This document shows positions 9,168 to 19,101 of a DNA stretch of 64,000 nucleotides, piece by piece; the stretch's first letter is position 1, and every line of letters starts with the position of its first letter. The position numbers were made by a program, and so were the translations under genes. Where the stretch lies: NCBI GenBank assembly GCA_910574455.1, contig CAJSYZ010000004.1:3606599-3670598 (forward strand), written 5' to 3'. The DNA is from Trichaptum fuscoviolaceum. Lineage: Eukaryota; Basidiomycota; Agaricomycetes; Hymenochaetales; Trichaptaceae. The notes under the pieces are model-generated. The model made no database searches. It was not told where the DNA came from and was given only the letters and a program-made list of their open reading frames with translations.

Positions 9168-10279
9168 ATGTCCCTGAAATACGCTCGTCTCTTTGCGATC
9201 TTCAGCATCGCTATTGCAAAGCCTGTTTCGATCGGTATTGGCGAGGATGAAGGCTTTCACGGCGATTCTATCGTCAAGGTAAGCTACAGTAATACATGTC
9301 GTACTCGCATTCGTCTGCTGAAAAACTCCTTCTTTTCAAAGGCAGAGCTCTCGTTCTTATGTATATACGCATCCATATACATCACCCTTACGGTCCTCTG
9401 CACACTCAATCTACTGCGTACCCCAAGACATTGCTTAGGAGTGTACACTGCACTTCTCCTGTCCCTGTTGTTTGCGACCATTAGCACGGTTTTCTCCATT
9501 TTTGTCCTTGTGATAGAAGCAAACGGAATCACTACTCCTGAGACATCCACAGGAAATATTCTCTTTTCTCTCCTCACCATATCCTACTTCTTCAACTACT
9601 GGTCTCTTCCGTTGCTCTTCTTATCCATTTGTCTCCTGGTCCGCGTACGCCAATCATCCCTATACCCGGCCCGTGTGTCAAATATATTTCCCATCGTGTT
9701 CTACGTGCTATTTGCTCTGCTTATGGTCTTTGCGACTGTAGCCATGAGCTTGTACGTGGATTACATGTCTTTGTTCTACATCACGGGTAGCCTCAATGGA
9801 CATACGATTGCATGGCTCGAACACAAAATTGATCTCTACGGCGACTTGGGGTATACCTTCCGATCGCTGTGGTATCTGTCCGCGGTCGTCGCTCTATCCT
9901 ACGCGGCCTTCGTCTACAGGGAGGCCCGCCGTCTCTCGCTTAACGACAAAGTATGCATTTCAAGTACACTTCATACATGTATTCATCCTTCGGTTGCTTA
10001 TTGCTTTTGGTACAGGTTTTGCGGACCGTGCTCTTTGGGGTTATGCCTGCATATATTCTGTTGGCCGTGGAGGGAATGATATTCTTAATACTCACCTCTC
10101 CGTCAGGAATCAAGACCAATCCAAGGACCAGACCCATGCAGATTGAAGCGATAAACTTTTCTTCGCTTTTCCTGGCCAACTTCTTCTGCATCATCATGTA
10201 CGGTCTTATGGTTGCGATCGGACTCAGTCGTAAGCCGTGGTATGCTGGACCGCCAGACAAGGCTTCTCGTGAGTTCTGA
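9168..10279 (+). CDS. Multi-pass membrane protein, seven-TM-like, function unknown
   Basis: The model joins 9168-9278, 9342-9950 and 10016-10279 (327 aa). Both introns are GT-AG, 63 and 65 nt; the first contains no stop, so a retained form would also be open. The ATG is preceded by CCACA and a CT-rich leader. An N-terminal hydrophobic stretch (FAIFSIAIA) may be a signal peptide. About seven hydrophobic segments follow, including LCIYASIYITLTVLCTL, ALLLSLLFATISTVFSIFVL, FPIVFYVLFALLMVFATVAM and FFCIIMYGLMVAIGL. This overall form is common among Agaricomycete orphan membrane proteins. An alternative C-terminus is possible because GTGAGT occurs just before the stop. I do not recognise a named family. 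Confidence 0.65.
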
Positions 10280-10587
10280 TCTCTTGAATTGGTGCACTAT
10301 ATTGATTGAATCTCGACTAGATTAAGGATATCCTGCGAACACTTGATTTTTTGCTGTCAATGATTAAGATCTTCTTTCGCTTATAACCTGCTAGCACAGA
10401 GCGTCGTGTTTCTTAAATGGATCTATGCTTCTCGTTCGTTGATGATTACAAACTAAATTGTCTGTAGATGCAGATCTGCAACTCCTACTAGTAAGTGACG
10501 CGTTATTGACAATTGTTTATGTATATGTGCGCGTTCTAGCTCACGTTCGGGGTCCTCCAAGTTCTGCAACTTAGCCCCCATGTACAT

Positions 10588-10595
10588 CATGATAC
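10588..10595. repeat. Target-site duplication CATGATAC, left copy
   Basis: It directly abuts the first base of the left inverted repeat and is identical to 15499-15506. Confidence 0.85.
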
Positions 10596-10965
10596 CACCT
10601 GCTCTGCCCAGCCAACGCTATCTCTAGAGATAGGCTCCTAGGCCCCAGGAGCCTATCTCTAGAGATAGCGTTGGCACTATTTCTCTAAGCTAGCGGTAAT
10701 CCGAGCATTAATTTGGCTCGGGTGCCGTAGCCACCGGTGGCCACTGGTAACGCGTCACCACGTTACCGGGGCCCGGGGCCTGGACCCTCAATGCCACGCC
10801 TTGCGTCGCGTGACTCTCAGGGTCTTGCTTTGCCACCGCGCGCAGTGAGCAAGTACCCTTGCTCGCTGTGCGTATCTGCGAACGGAGCTCGTTCGCTCAT
10901 TTCGCACTCAATTTCAATAATTTTTTCACCAATGTACCTTAGATTTCTTGTATAATATTATAGCC
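10596..10965 (+). repeat. Left terminal inverted repeat
   Basis: It matches the reverse complement of about 15100-15498. The first 140 bases are nearly identical. The inner part has diverged with indels, and similarity fades in the AT-rich stretch TTTTTTCACC...TTTCTTGTA. The block around 10735-10775 is rich in GGTNACC/GTAAC-type motifs, which may be binding sites for the mobilising transposase (inference). Confidence 0.85.
10611..10675. repeat. 65-bp palindrome near the left element end
   Basis: It folds on itself with one mismatch, around the centre at 10643. Each arm contains a smaller perfect palindrome, CTATCTCTAGAGATAG, giving a nested hairpin. It starts 15 bp inside the transposon end. 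Confidence 0.9.
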
Positions 10966-11216
10966 TTATCCTCATTTAGGAAAGGCCAACAGCAGTCAGC
11001 CCACCACATTAAAATTTGATATGGAAAATTATTTTATTTTATTTCAATTAACAGTGCTACATGCTGTAGCCACCAATCTACTATTAAAATAAAGAGAAAG
11101 GAGAGGTGGAGGAGGGGAAGAATTACAGCAAGAGTTGCAAATTGGCTTGGCTCACGTACCAGAGCCTGTTGAGGATGCAGGCCACGGGGCCTTGCCAACA
11201 AAGGCCTCTGCATCAG

Positions 11217-11512
11217 CCAGGGAGGGGGACAGGAAGGGAAGGACACTATCCGCAGACGGCATCCGGGTTGGCCTCAGCCAGAGAGGGAAGGAGGATGGAC
11301 ACTGTCCTCAGACTGCATCCTGGGTGGCCTCAGCTGAAGGAGAAAGGGATATGGACGCTGTCCTCAGACTGCGTCCGAGGCGGCCTCAGCCAGGAGGTGG
11401 AGAAGGACGCTGTCCGCAGACTGCATCCGGGATGGCCTCAGCCAGAGGGGAGGGGAAGAGACGCTTCCGCAGATGCGTCCCGGGTGGCCGCAGCCAGATG
11501 AGGGAAGGGGAG
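11217..11512. repeat. Minisatellite, about five units of 55-60 bp
   Basis: The units share GACGCTGTCC(T/G)CAGACTGC(A/G)TCC followed by GGTGGCCTCAGCCAG-like sequence and a variable GGA-rich linker. ORFs run through it in several frames without stops, which is a consequence of the repeat and no evidence for a gene. It begins exactly where similarity of the STE6-like fragment ends. Confidence 0.85.
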
Positions 11513-12357
11513 TGAGAGCCCAGGATCGACTGAAACTCCAGCCATGCAATGCAAGTCACAAGGTACTACAAAAGCATGCCTGAAGCAAGAGACAATAACA
11601 TTGTCCGTATGCCTGTAAACAGGTTAGAGAAAAAAAACCAATGAGAACATTTCAGACATACTTTGGAAACTTTGTCATAAGACCGCCAGCACCGACAGGG
11701 CCATCGCCCTCAGTAATCATCACAGCGTCTTCGGCACCCATCTTCGTGTCAAACCATTCCATCTCGCGTGTTGTCGCAGGCTTCGTAGACTTTCTTGCAA
11801 AGGCGTATAACATTTCGTTCGCCTGAAGCTATCCAAAGCGCACTCGTGATGCTTCCGAGTGCAATGGCACCGGCAGCGAGGGCGGCCAATTCTACCGCTG
11901 CAATACCAACATCATGTCTGAGCGCAGACTTGTCCTGAGATGTCGTGTCCGGAAGGGGGGAATGAGCAAAGGCGTCAAAGACTTGTCCAATAACGGGTGT
12001 CATGAAAGGGGCAACACCACGGGCTACGATGGATGTTCCAACGGCGGGAAGGAGAAGTGTGTATACATTCCTTCGTGAGACGAGTGAGAACAGGAGGCGA
12101 AGAGAGGGTTGAGGACCGTGGGGCGGAAGGGCTTGGGAGCACAGCACGTTGTTGTCTCTCAATGTCGTCTGTGTCACCTCGGACGGCGGACAATTTTGTG
12201 TAGACGTGTGGGCCGATTCAACAGACTGCTTTCTTATTGAAGAAGTTGCAGGTGACAGCGTGATTTTCTAGTTCTTTGTCGTCGATTCATTGATATCTGT
12301 CTGTTTCAACAGTGAGCTGGTGTGTTGGCGGGGAACGGGAGGGTGCAATGTCGTCAT
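11513..12357 (-). pseudogene. Captured STE6-like ABC exporter fragment (N-terminal half of TMD1)
   Basis: Read leftwards from the ATG at 12357, the frame resembles the N-terminus of fungal a-factor-type pheromone exporters. Segments include SLRLLFSLVSRRNVYTLLLP, VARGVAPFMTPVIGQVFDAF, ALWIASGERNVIRL, then WFDTKMGAED and the ASGMLL region, ending at SRSWALT at 11513. Damage includes an in-frame TAG about 30 codons from the start, a frameshift after KKVYEA near 11780, another stop where a Gln codon is expected (GMLL*YL), and a frame change near the end. A 49-nt GT-AG intron (11613-11661) is retained. Walker motifs would be far downstream and are absent. The intact parent is not in the window. 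Confidence 0.7.
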
Positions 12358-13700
12358 GGCATGAGTTGTTCCAGCACCTTGGGTGCTCAATTGAGCCTAT
12401 CGGCCACCATAGCGCCTACAAAAGACGAATATTAATACATTTCAGAGTAGAGAAACTTTTTAAAACATACCTTTAATGACCTGACTCATACGAAGCTCTT
12501 TCATGGGGTGGAGGAGGGGTGGAAAACAGCGAGCAAGGCTCAAACGACGACGGCGACGAGGCCGCGCGTCGTCGCCAAGCGTGGGAACGCGATCCTAATT
12601 AGGTATGTTTCACTTTCTTCGTTTTTGAACACATAACAAACATATTAATTGCCTGTTCTCCTATTGCCCTTCTTATCAGGCACATAGTTTAATACTCTGT
12701 AAGATATGCTAGGGAGTGTAAATACGAAGTTTTAAAGAAATGAAAGCTAAAATGGGCTCGCAAATAAGCTACAAGTGCTGATGTGCAACATATATGCATC
12801 TTACAGCACATGTATTTCATTTGTTGAACACCTGTGCGTGCTCTGATCACTCTGAAACTTTCTGGAGATATTGTATGCCTATTTTATAGTATGCTGTAAA
12901 TTTAACATAGTGTTTGAGCTCTGTGGTACACGGGTAGCATCTAAACATTGCTCAAAACTGGTACTTTTTGCATAAAATCATGAACATTGCATGTTCTTCA
13001 CTGAATAGATATACATTACCCTCACTAATAAAATCTGAAAGATATGAGACATTCAAGAAGAGATATAAAAGTACCTTTCTTGAAGTTATGACAAAAATCC
13101 ACTAACTGGACTTGTTGTCAGTGCTCAAATGTAGTTGACTTCCGTGGGTTTCAGGTGTGTTTAGCTTAATCTCATGCATTCGAGTGCACGAAATCGAGAT
13201 CACTATATTCCAGCACACCTGAGACTATAATTCTTCCTGGATATGATTCAATATTACGAGTACTTTTGAATGCAAAAGAGATCACAAATTTACAAGATCA
13301 AATAAATATTCTATTCCAGAAACAGTGAAATGATCATTTGTAGAATCAATGTTTGCTTCACCAGATCATAACGGACTAGACAATAAATAGCAATAAAATC
13401 AGAATCGATGTATATTTAAGAGTGCTTGCGTACCGTATATTGTGCCTGAGTGCTGGATGGGCTGCTGAAGCGTTCCTGGGCACGAAATGTGCTCGGAGAT
13501 GCTTCGGATGCCACAGTCGGCAACTTCCGGGCGACGTTGAACGAGCGTGGACGTCGTCTTTTCTGCGTTCAACGTCGTTCGTGTCCATCACGGATGGTCT
13601 CCAGGCATCAAATTAATGTTGTAAGTTATCTTTTTTTATGCTATCATTTACATCATGCTAATAATATACTATAGATGCTTGTATAGCCTTGACAGACACC
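12358..13700. other. Non-coding filler of the transposon
   Basis: AT-rich sequence between the two captured fragments. The only compositional change is a GC-rich patch at about 13440-13600, open on both strands for 60-70 codons, that matches no family I know; it could be a third captured piece. Otherwise I see no genes or repeats. Confidence 0.4.
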
Positions 13701-13715
13701 ACAGACACGTCTGCA

Positions 13716-14931
13716 CTAGGTAGCACTGTGGATACACTTTGTCGACGGACACTACGGACACGCTAAACCTTCGAAGTCGCTGAAGTTTCTGTCCGATACA
13801 TGCAATTCATCCCTCGAAGTTACTGGTTCATCACCAACTTGGACGATTTCATGCTACGGGTCTTCAATCACAACACTCACGAGAAAGTGACTGCATTCGA
13901 GGCCCATCCTGACTGCATTCAATTCCTTGTTGTCCACCCAACATTTAGCATTGTGCTGACAGGCTGCGATGATATGATGATCAAGGCTTAGGACTGGGAC
14001 AAACGGTAGAAGTGTATTCAGGTGCGTACATCCACTGCTTCAATATTAGACTTCGTCTAATTATCTCTGAAGATAGAAGGACATACGCACTCCATCATGA
14101 ACCTTGTATTCAACCGCAAGGACACCAACACCTTTGCCTCCTCTTGTCTTGATTGCGCCGTGAAGATGTGGTCGCTCGGTCCCTCAACGCCGAATTTCAC
14201 CCTCGAGGCACATCAGAAGGGCGGCGTGAACTATGTCGACTTCTATCCTGACAAGCTATATCTTGTCACGAGCGGTGACGACCGAACTATTAAAATCTGG
14301 GACTATCTCAGCAAAAGTTGTGTACAGACAATAGAGGGAGACACCGACAACGTCTCATTTGCCATATTCCACCCTAGTCTTCCCTTGGTCGTCGGCGGTT
14401 TGGAGGATGGTACGATTGAGATCTGGAACTCGGGCATATACCGCCTGGAAATTACCTTGCGCAACACTCTTGAACGCGCATGGTGCATCGCCATCCGACC
14501 GCAGGGGAACGAGGTTAGCGTAGGGTACGACGAAGGTGTGGTCGTGGTCAAACTTGGCCGTGACGAGCCTTCCTACAGCATGGACCCATCAGGCAAACTG
14601 GTGTACACCCGCAACACGGAAGTCTTGCCTGTCAACCTCCAAGCTGCGGAAGACGAGATGCCTGTAGGACAACGCATACCGCTGTCTGTGCGGGAACTCG
14701 GTACAACTGAAATTTTCGCGCTTTATCACTGTGGTCGGAGAAGGAGAGTATATCAACTATACTGCGCTGACCTGGCGAAACAAGGCGTACGGCAGCGGCC
14801 CTTCCTTCGCATGGGCAACAGACTCGACATGTACGCTGTGCTGGAGGGGCGGACGAGGGTGCGGGTGTACAAGGACTTCAAGAAGAGGTTTAGTCTGGCA
14901 ATGAAGGGTGCTGGATCGTGGCCTGTTGGAA
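13716..14931 (+). pseudogene. Captured coatomer beta-prime (COPB2/SEC27) WD40 fragment
   Basis: Translations match fungal coatomer beta-prime from the first WD40 blades to about residue 480. Examples are TFEVAEVSVRYMQFIPRSYW, NTHEKVTAFEAHPDCI, NTFASSCLDCAVKMWSLG, TSGDDRTIKIWDYLSKSCVQ and VVVVKLGRDEPSYSMDPSGK. It is dead: a TAA precedes TFEVAEV, two Trp codons have become TAG (around 13989 and 14007), short stretches are deleted, and a frame change hides the TVVGEGEYINYTALTWRNKA segment near 14730-14790. An intron at about 14022-14076 is retained, excluding retroposition. The C-terminal alpha-solenoid is missing, and similarity stops at GAGSWPV. The 285-aa open stretch is a remnant. Confidence 0.85.
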
Positions 14932-15099
14932 ACATGGCAAATCTATTTGCGTGAATGGTTGCACACCCGCCACAAACCTGCACCACTCTTGTGCTGATAG
15001 TCAAGTGCAAACTGTGTGTAAAATAATGATTTATAGCAATATAATTTATTCCTATTTAAATCTGCCTCAAAATGAGTTTGAGAAATGAAGAAAAATAAG

Positions 15100-15498
15100 C
15101 AAAAATACTGTACAAGAAAGCTTACATACAAGGGTGAAAAAACCAGCTTGATTGCATCAAAATTGAGTGAGATAGCCTTGCTCGCTGTTGCACACAGCGA
15201 GCACGGACTCTTGCTCGCTGCGGACAGCGGCAAGACTGGACCCTGGGCGTGCGGGGCCTGGCTCCGATCCCTATCAAGGGTCCTGCCAGGCACCGGCCTC
15301 GGTCACTTCAGTAACCGTGACCACCGGTAACGTGGTGACGCGTTACCAGTGGCCACCGGTGGCTACGGTCACCCGAGTCAAATTAATGCTCGGATTACCG
15401 CTAGCTCAGAGAAATAGTGCCAACGCTATCTCTAGAGATAGGCTCCTAGGCCCTAGGAGCCTATCTCTAGAGATAGCGTTGGCTGGGCAGAGCAGGTG
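15100..15498 (-). repeat. Right terminal inverted repeat
   Basis: It is the inverted partner of 10596-10965. It carries roughly 40 extra bases around 15245-15325 compared with the left copy, including GGTCACTTCAGTAACCGTGA, again rich in GTNAC motifs. Confidence 0.85.
15419..15483. repeat. 65-bp palindrome near the right element end
   Basis: A perfect palindrome centred at 15451, equivalent to 10611-10675. It contains the same inner CTATCTCTAGAGATAG repeats and also lies 15 bp inside the end. Confidence 0.9.
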
Positions 15499-15506
15499 CA
15501 TGATAC
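15499..15506. repeat. Target-site duplication CATGATAC, right copy
   Basis: It directly abuts the last base of the right inverted repeat and is identical to 10588-10595. Confidence 0.85.
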
Positions 15507-16266
15507 AGCCATGCTTTGACCTTTACTCTAATCTAATAACTATCAAGCTTGTGTCTGAAATCAGCGTATTCTCATATTCAGCCACAAATACCAAACCCGA
15601 AATGTAGCACTATTGACGGTTAACCATTGTCTGAAGTCGAGGTGGCTGTAGGCTTTCTCAAATTTGAAGACATTTGGGGAAGTCGAGAGTCCGCTCAGCC
15701 TGAGCACTTCCAACACGTTAGAGAAACGCGACCTCGGCTTTGTCGGTGCTCCTTGCTTCTAGTAGTTGCCGTCTGAAGCAAGCTTCACATCAGCCGTATG
15801 ACTTTTCCATTTACTACCGTTGCTGATTTAAGCTCACAAACTTATGTCTTCAGGAAGCTCTTTGCCTCGCTTCTCACAAATACATGTCTGGGGATCATCG
15901 CCTTTAGCCCCGAGTACAGAGCTTTTGCGTATAATTCTACTGAAATGCTCAAGCCAGGCGATCATGAACACGACATCGCCTTCGGAACCCCCTGACCGAC
16001 TTTTGGTCCCGAACCTATTTGTCGTCAATCAACGTGCCCTCCTGCCTAGTTCTGTGGTCGTCTACGGCTTGGCGAGTCTCATCGCGGTTATCGTCGCATC
16101 AAATGATGGAAGCCGTTTTGATGGGGTATTAGCTAGAATATGGAAGTTCCATTTCTTGCACCACCCAGACTTCGCACAGTAGCGACATCCCTCTGGACTG
16201 CAGCTTTTCAAGATACTGTCACCAACTTGCTGAACCGGACGCCTCTGTTAACTACACAACCTTCGA
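15507..16266. other. Intergenic between the TIR element and the DUF6534 pair
   Basis: Short ORFs occur on both strands (for example 15798-15995) but none has a recognisable domain or believable splice structure. It contains the upstream region of the first DUF6534 gene. Confidence 0.4.
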
Positions 16267-18057
16267 ATGATGGATACTAGCTCAAGAGCTGTGGATGGAA
16301 CGGTAACCGCTTGTTTCATTTGACTTCGGCCAGTTTCATCTGACTTGTCCTTCAAGATTGGTGCGATGTTGGTAGGCACTGAGTAAGTCGCCCGATTTTA
16401 CAGGCGAACATTTCGGTGGCTGATAATCTGAATATCCCTCCTTCTCTCCCGCAATAAGAATATCGCTGGTGTGAGTGCCAGGCCTTGTCAATCTTACATG
16501 CCACCATCGTCTGACTTGCATGCAATGAATGTCAGGCTTTGGGGAGCCGGTTGCGTTCAACTGTTTTGCTATCTCAATGTTCGTACTCTTCATTTTCCAT
16601 GCTGACCGGATCGAAAAATTAACAAAATACCCATAGTCAAGCTCAAATGATAGCAAGCAGTTGACAACACTGGTCAGTAAATTGCCATGACTTCTATATA
16701 ATTTCTTCTCATCAACAGTAATCTTATCAGGCCGTTGTTGTATGGATTTTGGATACCGTGCATCAGGGTCTTCTAATGGACGCAATATACTTCTACACGA
16801 TCACGGGCTACAATCATCCGCAGTTCCTCATGAAGGTTTCCCGGTAAGTGAAACATATTTGTGCAAGTCATAAGGTTTATTAACCTTCTTCGTTTTAAGA
16901 TCCCTCATAGTAAGCCATCTTCTAACGACTCGGCAGCACTTATTGATTTGAAATTCTCTTCTCAAGGCTAATGTTATGTTCTCTGTACGTCAGAGTGTTG
17001 CACGAAAACTCAATGGACTGAAAAAAACTTATCGCAAGCCACCGTAGGCCACAGTTTCCCTGCTTGTTCAATCCTTCTTTATTATTCGCATATGGAGATG
17101 TACGATTTTTCCTTTGAAGCATTCATTTACAGCAAAATGACTCATTTTATCCGGTCAGTTATGCGCAGGAATTCTGCTCTTGCAAGCTTCAAATGTATGG
17201 CAACCCCTTTGATGATTGTGCTTGTGAGTTGACGTTTCTGTCTTTAACGCGATATTCCTCAATCAATGTCTAGCTGTTACTTCCCATTGCGTCGTTCGTT
17301 ACGTCGGCTAGTGAGTCGATAACATTTGCGTTATAAACACAAGCTAATTCTTCGCGTTCGCCAAGTATACACAATTCGCGCGTATGCCCAATTTCCTCGC
17401 GATTTGAATGTCATATCATGACTAATGAGCGATATGGGCAGGTCTCAGATAAACGATCTCACAGACTCTATAAAGTCCTTCACGGATGGCAGACTCATGG
17501 ATATTTTCAGCGCGGCAGGTGATTCGGCGATCACTATTTCGCTAATCTACTTACTCCGTCGCTCGCTGAACGATCATGGAATGCCGGGGATGAAGTGCGG
17601 GTCCATCGCAAACCGTATAATCGCGTTCACCATGGGAACTGGGCTCTTGACCAGCCTTTGTGCTATTATGGCTGTTGTAATGGTATGCTCTCGGGAAGCC
17701 GAAATTACAAGAAATCACAAATCACAGGACCCGTCCTAATTGTCTGTTAGATATCTGTGTTGCCTCATACGTACATGTACATGGCATTCTACTTCAACAT
17801 ATGCCGATGTAAGTTAACAAAGGTTTACCCATATCAATAGAGCCAGCTGATGACGCCTTTTCTTCACCTATACAGTGTACACGAATTCCTTTCTTGCCAG
17901 GTACGTGTCCGGTGACTATTGACGCACACCCTCTCCTCAGGATCGATACATGTACTCAATCTTCATGTCCAGCCTTAACTGTCGGGAATATCTCCAGAGC
18001 GGCAGAAGTCAAGCTCAGGAAAAAAATCTCTCGTCATTGAGGTTTTCTGAATGCTAA
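16267..18057 (+). CDS. DUF6534-type membrane protein, tandem copy 1
   Basis: A multi-exon gene read from conserved pieces. It starts MMDTSSRAVDGT at 16267, then IGAMLVGT, then ELWGAGCVQLFCYLN, then the VVVWILDTVHQGLLMDAIYFY block, TPLMIVL/LLLPIASFVTSASE, and the C-terminal block (DIFSAAGDSAITISLIYLLR, ANRIIAFTMGTGLLTSLCAI, PHTYMYMAFYFNICR). It ends FLASLNCREYL... with TAA at 18055. Donors and acceptors separate the blocks, with introns of about 50-180 nt. DUF6534 proteins are Agaricomycete-specific multi-TM proteins of unknown function. One exon (near 17370-17460) contains stops in the expected frame, so this copy may be damaged or spliced differently. Confidence 0.55.
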
Positions 18058-19101
18058 GCGACAGTGGTCGCTGAGGAAGAGGCTGACTCCTTTATAGCTT
18101 GGATTCAGGTATGTCAATCAACTAAATATGTATTCGGGTTTTAGCTCACCAGTCTGTCGATAGTCAAATAGTATGGAAGTTATGATATACGGTAACATTC
18201 GACAGATACCATGTAGTGTTGTTGTCGTTTGCGGGAAATCCAAGGCTAGGATCGTGAATACTTATCGCATGTAAGTTCGCATATATTTTTCAAAAGGTGA
18301 AGCTGCTATGCGACATCACGTCTGTGCATCGGACATCCGCTACTTAAGATGGAATTCCTTGTGCAGCATGTAAGTAGGTCTGTTGGCTCCTAACAGCTTG
18401 CTTCGTCTGTACTTGATGCTCAGGCGAGCGCGAGACTGTGACAAGGTAGCTTTCTATTACGTCCGACACCTAAGAAATGACGCGTTATTGACAACTGTTT
18501 ACGCCAGTGTATGTGCATGTGCGCGTATCGATTTCAAGTTGGTGACCAGTGTCGGATCTCCGAGGTGCATCTCGTCGACTGACCATGCTCTCTAGTGAAG
18601 TCGCTAATCTGTCAGCTGAGTACAAAAGGGCGCTGATGGCTATTTGGTGTGCTCAACGGGCTCATTCAAGGATGCACATAAAGCTAACTAAACTTGTCAA
18701 GCTCAGAAGCCTGGGCCATATGGTATGTTTCACTTCATGACTACCCAGCCGCACCGCGATGGAGGATCATGGTGTTCGATGCCTCCTTGAAAGTTGCACT
18801 CCGTCTATCTCCACACGCGCCTGCTGGGAATTGAATGTCATAGAGCGCCAATCAGCGTTGAAGCTATGTAGATGGCGCCCATGCGAGTATGAATCCAGCA
18901 CTACCTTGCCTTCATGGCGCAAACCACATCAACATGGATTGACGTGATATCGCGGTCCTTGTAATCGCCTTCTGATGGTAAGCTCTTCTTTTGATGGCCT
19001 GAAAACGATGAAGTGTTCGTTTTTGACGATATATAGCATTCTTAAAGCTGGTAGAACATGACTCCAATCCTCATCCACTGGTCTCTAGCTTCACGTGCAA
19101 T
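18058..19101. other. Spacer between the two DUF6534 copies
   Basis: Many short ORFs but no domain. At 18476-18530 it has a stretch similar to 10495-10540 (GACGCGTTATTGACA followed by GTTTA and ATGTGCGCG), pointing to a shared short repeat. Confidence 0.4.

Larger units (their letters stand above)
10596..15498. mobile_element. Non-autonomous TIR DNA transposon carrying two captured host-gene fragments (Pack-type)
   Basis: The element is 4,903 bp and bounded by long inverted repeats that start CACCTGCTCTGCCCAGCC at both ends. They are flanked by a perfect 8-bp duplication, CATGATAC (10588-10595 and 15499-15506). The repeats are about 370-400 bp each with small indels. Inside, from left: a minisatellite, a STE6-like ABC exporter fragment (minus), AT-rich filler, and a coatomer beta-prime fragment (plus). 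Both fragments are decayed and both keep an intron, so they were captured as DNA. I see no transposase, so an autonomous partner must have moved it. Eight-bp duplications occur in hAT, P, Merlin and Zisupton/KDZ-type transposons; the superfamily is not decided. Confidence 0.85.

Noticed and set aside
11106..11515. Two overlapping ORFs of 126-131 aa
   Set aside because: They run through the minisatellite, whose unit contains few stops in any frame.
14097..14954. Intact 285-aa WD40 gene
   Set aside because: Homology continues upstream through stop codons and past a frame change inside, so this is the longest open remnant of a dead coatomer fragment.
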